A DNA stretch of 64,000 nt, taken from positions 50,368,750-50,432,749 of the forward strand of contig CM049318.1 of the NCBI GenBank assembly GCA_026874595.1. Reading direction: 5' to 3'. Below the pieces are notes generated by a model. The model searched no databases and was not told the origin of the DNA. It saw only the letters and a program-made list of their open reading frames with translations. The stretch is from Sipunculus nudus (taxonomy: Eukaryota; Annelida; Sipuncula; Golfingiida; Sipunculidae). The position numbers were made by a program, and so were the translations under genes. The stretch's first letter is position 1. Each line of letters starts with the position of its first letter. Shown here one piece after another: positions 48,957 to 60,760 of this stretch.

Positions 48957-51650
48957 TAATGAACTGCCATATAAGAAATGCATGAGCAGGGATTATACAA
49001 TTCAAGCTGGTCAGTGGTTTGGAAAGTCAAAACCTATCACCAAAATACCTTTCAATGACCATTGTAATCATTCTCTCTTCTTGACCAAAGGATCACTTTA
49101 AATTCTCCAGAAAGAGGATTTAAATAAATAGCAGTATTACCTTGTGGGTCTCTCTTTAGGGATGAGCCAGACGGTCAGTAGTAACCAATACAATGGGGAA
49201 TATTCAGGTTGGAAATGCCTCAGCAAAGGAGAAAATTCTTCTTCAGGTAAAGACTTGGCATACATTTCTTTTTATTAGAAATGCCAAAAAGGGTCCTGGA
49301 CACATCTTGACAGGAATGGTTCAGGATGCTAAAAGGCAGGTCACAAGCAGATTGATGGTGTTAGAAATCATGTTACCAATGGTGTAGGAGGTCAATCATG
49401 GTTGCTGATGTTATAATATTTTTCTCTTTACAAGGCAGTAGACTTGGTTACAGACAAGATGTGCTGCAAAGTTTGTAGACAAATTTCTTATATTAAAGAC
49501 ATACTTACTTGAAAAGCAAATATAAATGTAATACCAAACTGACTTGAAAATTCTTTCAACTATGACATTAGCTTAAGAAGCAAATCATGTGCAATACCTG
49601 ACTTGAAGGACAATATAATTGTAATTATGAATGCAATCAACAGGACTACGGATTGGTTTACATCTTACATGTAGGTATAAAAAGGCAATATCAATATGCA
49701 TTATCAGTGATAATGCAGACTGAATCAAAAGGCAATGTCGATATGAAACTAGGACAAAAAGGTAAACAAGGGCAACCTCAGATTGACAGAAAGGTAATAT
49801 CAGTGTTATATAGTTGCAATTTAACTCTTATTACAATGTACTACAGGAATAACGAAAAGCAAAATATGATACAAGAAGGGCAATTTCAATTTGACATCCG
49901 AATTATGTGAATAGAATGTAATTGTAGTAAATGGATGATTTAATTAATGTATCAGTTTGAGAATAACTAAAACATTTGCCACAATGCTCACACCAAAATG
50001 GTTTTCCTCCAGTGTGTGTAGAGATGAGCTATTAGAGTAAATTTACCATTCACGATGGCAGAAACATTTGCCACAATCTTCACATTTAAATGGTTTCACT
50101 CCAGTTTTCAAAATAACGCACTTGTGATGAGCAACACTCATGCAACAATCTTCACACATAAATTATTTTTCTCCTCCTTTAAAGATCTTTTTTAATGTGG
50201 AGGGAAACATTTGTCACAATATTCACACCTAAATGGTTCTTCCCAAGTTTCCAAGATGTTCCACTAATGTGGAAGGACACATTTGCCACAAGCTTGTGGC
50301 TACTGACTTTATTTCAATAAGTAATGAACTGCCATATAAGAAATGCATGAGCAGGGATTATACAATTCAAGCTGGTCAGTGGTTTGGAAAGTCAAAACCT
50401 ATCACCTAAATACCTTTCTATGACTATTGTAATCATTCTCTCTTCTTGACCAAAGGATCACTTTAAATTCTCCAGAAAGAGGATTTAAATAAATAGCAGT
50501 ATAACCTTGTGGGTCTCTCTTTAGCGATGAGCCAGACGGTCAGTAGTAACCAATACAATGGGGAATATTCAGGTTGGAAATGCCTCAGCAAAGGAGAAAG
50601 TACTTCTTCAGGTAAAGACTTGGCATACATTTCTTTTTATTAGAAATGCCAAAAAGGGTCCTGGACACATCTTGACAGGAATGGTTCAGGATGCTAAAAG
50701 GCAGGTCACAAGCAGACCGATGGCATTAGAAATCATGTTACCAATGGTGTAGAAGGTCAATCATGGTTGCTGATGTTATAATATTTTACTTTTTAAAAGT
50801 CAGTAGACTTGATTACAAACAAGATGTGCTGCAAAGTTTGTAGACAAATTTCTTATATTAAAGAAAAACTAACTTGAAAATCAAATATAAATGTAATACC
50901 AAATTGACTTGAAAATCCTCTCATCTATGATATTAGCTTAAGAAGCAATTCATGTGCAATACTTGACTTGAAGGACAATATAAATGTAATAATCAACAGG
51001 ACAATGGATTGGTCTACATCTAACAAGCAGGAATAAAAAGGCAATATATCAAATTATGTAATATCAGTGATAATGCAGACTGAATCAAAAGGCAATGTAG
51101 ATATGAAACTAGGACAAAAAAAGTTAATGAGAGCAAGCTCAGATTGACTGAAAGGCAATATCAGCCAAGGCAATATCAGTGTCATATAGTTGCAATTTCA
51201 CTCTTAGTTCAATGTAATTCAAGAATAATGAAAAGCAATATATGATACATGAAGGGCAATTTCAATGTGACATCCGAATGATGTGAATGGAATGTATATG
51301 TAGTTATTAATGTATCAGTTTGAGAATAACTAAAACATTTGCCACAATGCTCACACCAAAATGGTTTTCCTCCAGTGTGTGTAGAGATGAGTTTTTAGAG
51401 TTAATTTACTGTTTACAATGGCATAAGCATTTGACACAATCTTCACATCTAAATGGTTTCACTCCAGTTTTCAAAATAACGCACTTTTGATAAGCAACTT
51501 GTGCAACAATCTTCACACATAAATTATTTTTCTCCTCCTTTAAGGATCTTTTTTAATGTGGAGGGAAACATTTGGCACAATATTCCACCTAAATGGTTCT
51601 ACACCAGGTTCCTAGATTTTCCACTTATGTGGATGGAAACATTTGCCACA
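48957..51650 (+). repeat. Segmental tandem duplication, unit 1.36 kb
   Basis: Unit 1 (48957-50321) and unit 2 (50322 to about 51650) align from TAATGAACTGCCATATAAGA onward with about 90% identity and small gaps. Each unit carries a small exon-like block (49174-49245, 50531-50610), repeats with CAATATCAGTG, and on the minus strand four decayed zinc-finger units. The fingers continue past unit 2, so the duplication copied one part of a longer finger region. Confidence 0.85.
49973..50300 (-). pseudogene. Decayed C2H2 zinc-finger array, segment 1
   Basis: On the minus strand the linker-finger text HTGGKPFWCEHCGKC (about 50023-49977) and KTGVKPFKCEDCGKCF (about 50113-50066) is clear. Further units at about 50165 and 50240 have lost cysteines or the H-T-G linker. 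Spacing is about 84 bases, one finger per 28 codons. Such arrays encode DNA-binding transcription factors. Stops and indels between fingers make it a pseudogene, or the distal part of a broken gene. Confidence 0.7.
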
Positions 51651-51925
51651 AAATTCACACCTTAATGGTTCCACTTGAGTTTTCAAAATGTTCCACTTAT
51701 TTGGTTTTCAAGATAATGCATTTACATTGAGCAAAACTTTTGCAACAATCGTCCCACCTGAATCATATCTTTTCCATTTTTCAAGTTAAACCTTTTAAGA
51801 TGAAACATTTGCCAAAATCTGTATGCTTAATTAACTGAAGCAACTGATTTATTCCAGTTTTCAACAAAATCCATTCGTGATAAGAGAAACATTTGACAGA
51901 GTCTTCACATCTTAACTGATTTCCT
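51325..51925 (-). pseudogene. Decayed C2H2 zinc-finger array, segment 2
   Basis: This is the second copy of segment 1 plus three more units to the right. The finger HTGGKPFWCEHCGKC lies near 51337-51384, and KTGVKPFRCEDCVKC near 51427-51475. Weaker units, with only C-x2-C or only the linker, are at about 51560, 51650, 51745 and 51895. The frame is not continuous. Confidence 0.65.
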
Positions 51926-53530
51926 CAACATTAGCCAAAAATGAATAAGGGTAAGCATAATGTTTTTCTTAACTGTGTCCAAAATCGTCATCAGTGGTTC
52001 TGAACGAAAATTTGCCAAATTCTTCACACACTTTACCTCATATTTTTTATATATTCCATTTATGAAGGGAGAAACATTAGGCACATCTGAATTGTTTTCT
52101 TGCAGTTTTCCCAGAAATATAACAGCAATTCTGAGAAAAACATTTGGCATTATCTACACCAATGCTTGGTTTTCTGCAAATGCCACATGATTCAAGCTAT
52201 TACAAGAAAAAGTGAGGATTTTGCAAGTATAGACAAAGGGGATTCATGTGAATGATCAATAAACTAGTAACAATTGTGGTGTTTTGTAAACATGGGACAA
52301 TCAATAAGGAGAACAGGAAAAGACAAGATATCCAAAAACGTCACCAACGAAATCTACCAGGGATGGGGTCCAATCAAGACAGAAGATAAATATAAAATAC
52401 TTAGCACACTGAGAAGAGTCACATTAAGACTGACTTAAGAGAGCAATGGCGCTTAAAAAAATACAATTCTGATATTGGCTGAATTCTGGGCTAATAATGA
52501 CTAAAAGATTATTTGCCTATAGCTGTACTCTTTCAATATAGGACACATGAAACAATGCGAAAATCAACATAAATGCATTATTGGTTGTCAAAATGAAACC
52601 AGAGTCATATAAGTGCCAATATCTGAGCATTACTCATTCAATACTAGAAGGTTAACTGGGTATATATGGTGTGTTATTTGTTTTACAATTATATTTATTA
52701 TCAGATTAAAATGAAAATTTAACACGAGTAACAATACAACACTTAATTTCAAGGCAATACAAGATGAATATCAGCCTTTTCAAAAAAGAAATATCAGGCA
52801 GACAATGTCTGTGAAATACCAGACTTACTTAAAAAGCAATATTGGTAATAACACATTAAATCAGCAGGTCAAGGTAAGTCCATTAGTACTGGTTCCTTAA
52901 AAGGCAATATCAAATGAACAGCATTAGTGCCTTGCCAGACTGAATCAATAAGCAATGCAATTGGATACCATGGTTGAAAAGACAATATTAGTGTCATATG
53001 AGACTAATATATATGACTGAAAGACAATATCGGTGTTATAGTAGAGTGAATTGACCACGTAATCTACATTTGACAATAATGTTTTGTTACAATGAGAAGT
53101 CAATAACAAAATGCTTGATCATATAATTATGTGATAAAAGAATGATGAACAGACATGCGATGAGGCTGATATCTACATGATGTAATACCTAATGACGGTG
53201 ATATTGTAACACCAGAATGATATTATTGACATTAAAATACAAGAATACTAGAATGTCACTGACAAAATAAAAGTGTAACATGAGGATGACTTGAAACATA
53301 TTACATGAGTGATACTGAAAGCCATTAATAATAAACAATGAATAGATGCATATGAAAATGACTCAACAGGCAATTTTAAGGCAATCCCTGAATGAATAAA
53401 AAAAATTAAAACAAGTGAGATGCTATGTCAGATAAGCCATCAATCAAAAATATTTGCAAAAAACAGTAGGGGAAAAACATAAAAGCCAAAATCTTCCTCT
53501 AGCATGGGAAAAATATTACAAATCATGAAA
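51926..53530 (+). repeat. AT-rich stretch of decayed CAATATCAGTG repeats
   Basis: Words such as GAAAGACAATATCGGTGTTA (53020), AAAGACAATATTAGTGTCAT (52979), AAAGGCAATATCAAATGAAC (52902) and AAAAGCAATATTGGTAATAA (52839) recur at about 50-bp spacing with TGACTTGAAA/CCAGACTTACTT between. The same words occur in 49.5-49.9 and 50.9-51.2 kb. No gene is recognised on either strand. Confidence 0.55.
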
Positions 53531-53534
53531 GAGA

Positions 53535-53730
53535 AAATCACTTGCCACAAAGTTCACATGTAAATGGGTTTCCTCCAATGTGCATAAAAATAAGTAATTT
53601 CCTTCATTTGAGAGAAGCATTTGCCACAATATTCACACCTACATGGTTTTCCTTCAGGATGCTATATTAAATTCGAGAGAAACATGTGTCACAATGTTCA
53701 CACCAAAATGGTTTCTTCCAATGTTTGGCT
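53535..53730 (-). pseudogene. Decayed C2H2 zinc-finger array, segment 3
   Basis: HIGGNPFTCELCGK (about 53582-53541) and GKPCRCEYCGKCF (about 53655-53612) are readable on the minus strand, with a third unit at 53690-53720 (ILVWTLW shifted). It probably belonged to the same zinc-finger gene as segments 1, 2 and 4, now separated by other DNA. Confidence 0.6.
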
Positions 53731-53899
53731 GATACAAAAGTACCCTGCTTACCATTCTGAACCAAACTTTCATGAGATATATGTCAGAAGAAAACTCTAC
53801 TGACAGTAGGAGACCTCGAAGGCATAATGAGCGTAGCTAATGACATTTTGTTATTCAGTGAAAGCACTGAAATGTCCATGAAAGATCATGATTGAAAGA

Positions 53900-54795
53900 T
53901 AAAACAACTGTTGATGTTGGGATCTGGCTGAACCCAAGGAAATGAAGCTGCATCAACAAAATATTAAAATTCTATGACACTTAGTGTCTAGAGAGGGACT
54001 GCCTCTAGACCCAGACAAAGTGAAAGCAGTGCTAGATATGGCAGCCCCTACTGATACTGAAGGCCTGCAATGAGTTAGTGGCTTTGTGAACTACTTAGCC
54101 AAGATCCTTCCCAAGCTGTCAGGTGCCATAGAACTGCTAAGATGTCTGGCATGCAATTATGCAGAATTCACATGGAATGATGAACAAGTACAAGCATTTG
54201 AGGAAATTCACAACCTGAGACACATAGGCCCCTGTATTCCTTGTACTTCTTGGACTCCATTAGGAAACTAACTGTACAATGCCATGCCAGTGACTTGGGG
54301 CTTAGAGTAGTTTTGGTGCAGGGAGGCAAGCCATGCATAGAGTGAAACATGCTGCTCAGTACATTTTGATCGTTGAATTATGAATGGCCTTGATTGAATC
54401 TGCTACTTAGACAGATGAGATAATGAACACCCTTAAAGAGATGATTTTGAAAGGTTGGCAAGACAGTTGTACCAATTAATACATATCATGTCATACTTTC
54501 CATTCAGAGATGAAATAGCAGTATATGATGGACTTGTCAGTCAAGGAAACAAGCGTAAGAATATCTGAAGGGCATGGAAAGACCATGAAAGAGCACATAC
54601 ACTCCTTGCATCAAGGTGCTGATGGACAATGGGGGCTATATAGGGGCTAGTGAGTGTCTACTGACTGATCATGAATGAAGAAATGAGGGACTGTTTACTG
54701 CTCAATTTGCAAGCCCGCAGGTGTATCTAACCTAAAGGAACCCTTCATGAGCCCTGGTAGATAGGCCAATGGCCAAAGTCAGAGTGGACTTGTTT
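53900..54795 (+). pseudogene. Ty3/Gypsy RT-RNase H remnant
   Basis: RT thumb text (RPRQSESSARYGS in a shifted frame) leads to SGFVNYLAKILPKLSGAIEL and FTWNDEQVQAFEEIHNL at about 54070-54220. RNase H follows as KLTVQCHASDLGLRVVLVQG near 54270-54320; the catalytic D of the usual C-D-A-S is H here. Linker/integrase zinc region debris (HTFHSEMK, NEEMRDCLL, GTLHEPW, GQWPKSEW) continues to about 54790. It interrupts the zinc-finger segments and ends directly at finger text. Confidence 0.65.
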
Positions 54796-54799
54796 AAAA

Positions 54800-55035
54800 G
54801 AAACATTTTCCATAATGTTCACATCAAAATGGTTTTTCCATCAAATTGCGTAAAAATATGTTATTGCCTTTAATTGAGAGAAACATTTGCCAAAAATAAT
54901 ACAACCAGAATGGGTTTCCTCCAATATGCTTTAATATCCCTTTTTACCACACATTCGTGAAAAACAGTTGCCACAATGTTCACACAAAAAAGGGTTTTTC
55001 CCCCAATGTGCATAAAATGTTTTCTTTTCAATTGA
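54800..55035 (-). pseudogene. Decayed C2H2 zinc-finger array, segment 4
   Basis: Minus-strand text KPFWCEHYGKCF-like (with one TGA for W) at about 54845-54805 and H-I-G-G-N-P-F-W at about 54935-54905, then a unit at 54965-55015 with linker H-I-G-G-K-P-F-F-C-E-H-C-G. The last is the best preserved. The array ends where BEL-derived sequence begins. Confidence 0.6.
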
Positions 55036-55049
55036 TAGAACCATTTCCA

Positions 55050-55690
55050 AGTGAGACTAAACGGAAGTACTGGGTGACACGAGGGCAAAATTTAGCTAGT
55101 TGCAAGAGACTGTATTGCCTTTAGAAAACTAAGACAACCATCACATACCACAGTGATGGCAAATCATACCCCTGAAAACTGAGGTTGCTATCACCACCTT
55201 TCTCTACCACTGTTGTTGCCTTGTTTGGACCATTTAAGGTGAGGTTTGGGAGGAATCAGTCCAAAAAAGGCATTGGAAACATTTTTGTTACGTGCAGAAC
55301 TGTCCATGCAGTTCACTTTGGGACAGTTAATGATTTGTCAACCCAGGCCTTCTTCCAAGCCCTCATTTGTTTTGTTGCAAGCCAAACATGGGCAACTACC
55401 ATAATGAGTGACAATGGGACATAGTTTGTCAGCACCCAGAGAGAACACAAAGCTTGTTCAAGCAGGACGTCAAGAACTTCACAAATTCGCTATGTTGCAT
55501 TCAGTGATATGGAAATTCATCACCTGGCTCAGTCCAAAATCAGGAAGGACTTTACAAAAGCCTCATGAAAGAGTCCAAGAAAAGCTGACATGAATTGAAA
55601 TGTAAACAGTATTCCCAGAAGTAAAGGCTTTGTTCAACTATAGACCCTTTGGGTATTCATCAGATGATCCCAACCACTTGGGAATATCTT
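55050..55690 (+). pseudogene. BEL/Pao integrase remnant
   Basis: The open stretch 55185-55424 reads as a BEL integrase core: LFGPFKVRFGRNQSKKGIGN, IFVTCRTVHAVHFGTVNDLS, TQAFFQALICFVASQ and IMSDNGT, with the second catalytic D in S-D-N-G-T. The first aspartate block (V-D-x-F-G-P) has A-L-F-G-P. Further on, EVKALFNYRPFGYSSDDPNH (about 55615-55675) is the conserved late block. It differs from the 5-8.9-kb BEL copy, so it is an independent insertion. Confidence 0.65.
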
Positions 55691-56999
55691 ACCGTATGCC
55701 AAATTTTGGATTTATAGGTCCAACGGTTTCAAAACATGCCCTGTTAATGGATGGATGGACAGACAAAGGACCATGACTATAGCCTAGATAACTTATAGAC
55801 AGCTGAGCTAAAATTGAACACAGCTGGACAACTGAAGCCATCTTTGTTTACAAAAGACTGCTCGCTTCATTAGAAACACATCAGCAATACTATGGAGCAT
55901 AAGATATTGACACCTGTGCCACCAGCAGTACATTATAACAATGCTAAGATTAAAAAAAAAAACTGGGAGGCAACTAAACCATCAGCAGGTCATGAGATAA
56001 TTGTGGAAGACTGCGCTGCTAGGCCAGTTACCCACAGTTCAAAGAGTAATTCTTATGCAGGGCAAAAATATATGTGCAGGACTCCAAGGAATATGATTGA
56101 TTAATTAACTCATTTAAAGCTACAAGTAAACATTGGGGTGCGGGATTGAGGCTTATGATGTTGCTTACATCACCAGTTTCAGGAAGGATTGTCTTGTGCA
56201 ATGAATTTCAGAATCACCTCTGTCTCATTTGTCAACCAGAATCATGGACTTAACCACGTGACACAACCTCATTTCATGGGAACTAATTCGAGTACATTCA
56301 ATAATTTCTCACCACCATCGAAGAATTAACAGCTTCTACTTGGAAAAACCCATCATCACCCCACTTCCACCAACATTTTTCATTCATGTCCCAACTTTTT
56401 GTAATAGGTTTTGTGGTTTCAGTCCCCACTAGTAAATGGACTCAATTGTGGATATTTGATATAACAATTAAGGATATCAAACTTGTATCATGCTTATAGC
56501 TAAATAGGATCAAATTTTTGGACTTGTCTTTATCATATGTTTGTATATATGTTTTGGATTATAATATTCAGTCTCAACACACTATCATATTTGTCTCAGT
56601 CAAGTGATCTCATGAATTACCATCATATGAATCACTTGTAATAGGATTGTGTCATAGATAATATTATATGATTGTGTATTGCATATATATATACATGGTT
56701 GTAACTTAGCATTATACCAATCTTATTTGTCATTATTAAATGAGAATTTTTAATCACTATCATTGTTGTGTTTCCTTGGAGTGTCTGCAAAAATTCTTAT
56801 TAGTGTGTAAATGATCTGGCTGGATTTAAACCTCCAAGATTATACTGGCAGGCCGGTGAGCTATGGCAGCAATTTTAAGGATTTTGTCGATATTGTGAGC
56901 TATAATGCTCTCTACACAAACCTACACCGTCAAAAAACAGTTGTGAGATCATCGTTTACATCCTACTGTGGATGGCCCACAGGCAGTAGGGAATTTGAC
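55691..56999. other. Mostly non-coding, possible retroelement 3' debris
   Basis: A GGATGGATGGACAGAC microsatellite-like run is at about 55748. Sequence AAATGGACTCAATTGTGGA at about 56435 resembles the bases after the BEL coding end at about 8849 (AAATGGACTTAGTTGTGGA). The remainder is AT-rich, with TATATATATATACATGG near 56682. No domain can be assigned to the short ORF at 55892-56104. Confidence 0.35.
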
Positions 57000-58250
57000 A
57001 ACAGGACTCATTTGACTTAGAAACTGAGGGAAACCCCCTGTTACGTTTGGGCTGCTTTTCAGACTTATTTTGAGCCTAAGTCAAACTTCTGGTTATTGTT
57101 CTAGTTACGGGAATTGAAGCAACAGCAAAATGTACCAAATGACAGTTACATTATTGGACTGAAGGTGCAAGCTCAAAGGTGCAACTCTGATACACAGGCA
57201 GCCATGGAGGACTAACTAATATATCAGATGGTCTAAGCACTCGCCCATGGCCCCGTCGAAAAACAGCTACTAGATCATGATGCAAATAAACTCACACTGG
57301 ATAAATGCCTGGAATGACTAGGACATATGAAGCCATTCAGACACATTTACAGCAGTTTGAAAACACTGCAACAGTCGGAGCTATCCAAAAGCACAGAACA
57401 TCATGGCGAGCACAATCCCAGTTCAATGCTTGTTATTTCTGTAGGTCCCAGACACAAGAAAGAAGACTGCCCTGCCAAAGACCAAAAGTAAACAATGTGG
57501 CAAAATTGGCAACTGGAGCAAAGTTTGCTGTAGTTCACGCCGAGGACAATCAAGAAACGGAAACAATAGAGTGTAAAATCAAGAAGCCAATACAGTCACT
57601 CTAGGTCACCAACATGCAAAAACATACATGATACCAGAAATGGGGACCTACGAGTTGTTCAGTGTTGATACAAAGAACCAAACAATGCAGACTTCATTCA
57701 ACACTGTCTCAGTAAAAACTGACAGTAGTTACACAGACATAGAAGAAACGGAAGCTTATGTAACAATTCAGATACAGCCAAACCCTTGCAGGCAAACAAA
57801 CCTTCAAGGAAATGTGGATAGAGGGGCACAGGGAAACATTATACCCCTGAGGACTTTTAAAGCCATATTCCCCACTTTCATATACAAGCAAGATGTGTCC
57901 ACAAACACTCAAAGGCTACCTTTAGGTTTAAAAACTAGTAAAGACTTGTTCCAGAAAGCAAGGATCAAATTCTTGAAGGACTACCCTAGTTGTCTCGATA
58001 GCAGAAGACATAGTATCAGGGGCTAATGGAAAAGACCATGAACTCAATGTACATGGTATAATGAAATGTGCATGCAGGAGGGGCCTCCTCTTCAATCCAA
58101 AGAAATGTATCATCAATTCAGGTGACATTCTATTCTGTGGCAGCATATACAGCCATAATGGTGTACACCCAGAGCCAGCAAAAGTGCAAGCAATTAAAGA
58201 TCTGAAGGCAGGAGGCAATGTCACTTAGCTGCAGTCGCTACTTTGAATAG
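57000..58250 (+). pseudogene. Ty3/Gypsy Gag-protease remnant joined to RT thumb
   Basis: Gag text FEPKSNFWLL, LRELKQQQNVPNDSYIIGLK and VQAQRCNSD is at about 57070-57185, then LLDHDANKLTLDKCLE. A zinc knuckle is split across frames (CYFCR..., KKEDCPAKDQK) at about 57430-57490. The protease block VDRGAQGNIIPLRTFKAIFP at about 57810-57870 has R in place of T in the catalytic D-T-G. RT then jumps to its thumb region (GLLFNPKKCIINSGDILFCG, VHPEPAKVQAIKDL) at about 58080-58205, so fingers and palm are deleted. Confidence 0.7.
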
Positions 58251-58479
58251 TATCATACTTGGCTCCTTATGTTCCACACTTAAGCAGGCACACTGCACCA
58301 CTTTGCCACTTCTGCAGGGGGACAGTAAATTTCAATGGTACCCAGAACATGTGGCAGCTTTGATGGAATAAAAAAACGTGATTTACAACACAGACACTTT
58401 TGTCTACTTTGACCCAAACTAACCAACCAGCTACAAGTGGACGCTAGTCTAAAAGCTACGTTCTGAAAGATTGTCTTGG

Positions 58480-60760
58480 CCAAAATTGTTATGTTTATCT
58501 GGATGATATTGTCATTTATTCATCTGATGTAGAAAATCAAATCAGTGATTTGAAAGAAGTTCTTAAAAAAATCAGACAAGCAGGATTAACAATAAATCCA
58601 AAGAAAAGTAAATTTTTCCAAACAGAATTAATATATTTAGGTCATTGCATATCTGGTAAAGGTATTTCTGCAAACCAAGAAAAGTTTAAAGCCATCAAAG
58701 AATTCCTTGCTCCTCAAAACAAAAAAGAACTGGAAAGATTTTTAGGCTTGTGTGGTTGGTATTCCAAATACATGCCTAAATATTCTACTATAGCAGAACC
58801 TCTCAATAATCTTCAGAGGAAAGATGTAGATTGGAAATGGACAAAAGAATGTGAACAAGCCTTTAATCAGTTGAAAGATATATTAGGGTCACCCCTTTGT
58901 TTATCATTTCCTGATCCAAATGGTGATAAATTTGAAATACACACTGATGCTAGTGGTGTCGGAATTGGATATTCTCTAAATCAATATCAAATGGACAATT
59001 AAGAACTATTGGCTTTGCTAGCAGAACTTTGACTCCTGTTGAAAGACGGTATAGCACAACTGAAAGAGAAATCTTAGCAGTAGTTTGGAGTATGGAAAAA
59101 TGGAGACCATTTATTGAAGGTAAATTTACAACAGTGATTTCTGATCATCAGGCACTTTCATGGCTGTTCAAGAATCAGTAAGAATTAAATGGTAGACTGT
59201 ATCGTTGGGTTCTTAGAATTCAAGAATTCAATTTTGAGGTTCGGTATCGACCAGGAAAATTTCATGTTGTTCCTGATACTTTGTCACATGATACCAGATT
59301 TCATTCTAGTATGCCAGTTGGAATTGTCTAAGATCAAACTAAGAATCACAGTAAATGTGAATCCCCTGATTGTATCAAACCTACAGGAGATGTAATAGAT
59401 TGGGTCCAATGTGATCAATGTGACTGTTGGTTTCATGATATATGTGTAAATATTGATCCCACATTAGCTAGTGAATTGGATTTTGTCTGTTCCTTATGTA
59501 GCAATTCTCAGGCGCCCGATTCTAATCAAGATGCTAGACCCACTATGGAGTTTAGGAATATTCCCAGTTCCTTACCTAATAATCAAGAACTCCTACCAAT
59601 GCAAAAACAAGATCCTGTGTTAGGTTTAGTTATAAGATATTTACAGGGTGAGAGAGACCTTGATAAGAAAACTGAGAAATTAGCGAGTCAGTGTCAGTTG
59701 TCATGTATTCTTTATCGTCAGACCCGTGCCGGATATAAGATTTGGATTCCATCAGCTGTGAAACTGCGGGTTATCAGTGCATTTCATTTACCCACAGCAG
59801 GTCAAATGGGTAGTTATAAGACTAGAAAGAGAATTCAGTCTTATTTTACTTGGGACGGATTGTATAATGATGTGAAAAGGTATGTTGACTCTTGTTCAGT
59901 ATGTAAGATGGTAAAACCCTCTTATCGTAAACCTCAGGGTTTTATGCAAAGTACTGAGTCCACTAGGCCGTGGGAATTCGCAGCTGTAGACTTAGTAGGT
60001 CCTTTGCCTAGATCTTATAGTGGACACTAGTATATCATAGTCTGGCGAGATCATTTTTCTAAGTGGATTGAACTATTTCCCTTGAGAAGAGCAACAGGCA
60101 AAGCTATTGCTATGATTTTGGTCAGAGAGATATTCACTCGATATGGTCCACCACAGAAATTACTTTCTGATCAAGGTAGTCAAGGTAGTCAATTTACTTC
60201 TAAGTATTTGAAGCTGTTTGTCAGAGATGGGGTGTACATCTTATCCATTCTACTACGTATCATCCTCAGACAAATTTGGTGGAGAGGGCTAACAGAGATC
60301 TGAAGTCCATGTTATCTAGTTATGTTCAGGATGATCAGAGAACTTGGGACATTCATCTGTCGGAATTCCGTTTTGCTTTGAACTCAGTTGAAAATTGTTC
60401 CACTGGGGAATCTCCTGCTTTGGTTCTGTTTGGTCGTCAGTAACAGCATCCTCAGACCTGTGTGTTTTCTTCGGATGTTCATGTGGCACCCATCATTCCA
60501 TCCGGTGACACTCATATGGAATGGATACTGAAACTCATCAAGGACCATGAGGAGAGAGACAATAACGTGTTGGAACAACTAAGAGACAAATGTGCAACCC
60601 TGAAATACCATTATGACAAACGTCGAAGGCAAGTTAATATTAAAGTCGGAGATCACGTTTATGTTAAGACATATCATCAGTCGGATGCTTCGAAGGGATT
60701 TACTGTGAATTTGGCATTTCGCTGGGATGGACCTTATCCGTGGTGAAACATTTCAATGCA
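58480..60760 (+). pseudogene. Ty3/Gypsy Pol with PHD finger (RT, RNase H, PHD, integrase)
   Basis: The copy starts inside RT at the active site YLDDIVIYSS (about 58491). The thumb and connection (LIYLGHCISGKGISANQEKF, FLGLCGWYSKYMPKYSTIAE) lie in 58550-58850, and RNase H (IHTDASGVGIGYSLNQ, then TTEREILAVVWSMEKW and ISDHQALSWLF) in 58930-59180. A PHD finger is at 59353-59499. The integrase zinc region and core follow (VDLVGPLPRSYSG, LSDQGSQ..FTS, LVERANRDLKSML). Damage: a 1-nt shift at about 58985, stops at 59179, 59332, 60028 and 60441, and a shift near 60235. It is otherwise well preserved. The 5' part and LTRs are not identified with certainty. Confidence 0.8.
59353..59499 (+). pseudogene. 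PHD finger inserted between RNase H and integrase
   Basis: The pattern is C-x4-C-x12-C-x2-C-x4-H-x2-C-x14-C-x2-C, with the W-V-Q-C-D-Q-C and W-F-H-D-I-C signature of PHD fingers. PHD fingers bind histone H3 tails, and in a retrotransposon could guide integration or replication complexes to particular chromatin. All eight metal ligands are present. It is in the same frame as the following integrase, with one stop (59332) just before it. Confidence 0.8.

Noticed and set aside
55892-56104. Small gene of 70 codons
   Set aside because: No recognised motif; it lies in retroelement debris and its lysine run comes from a poly-A stretch.
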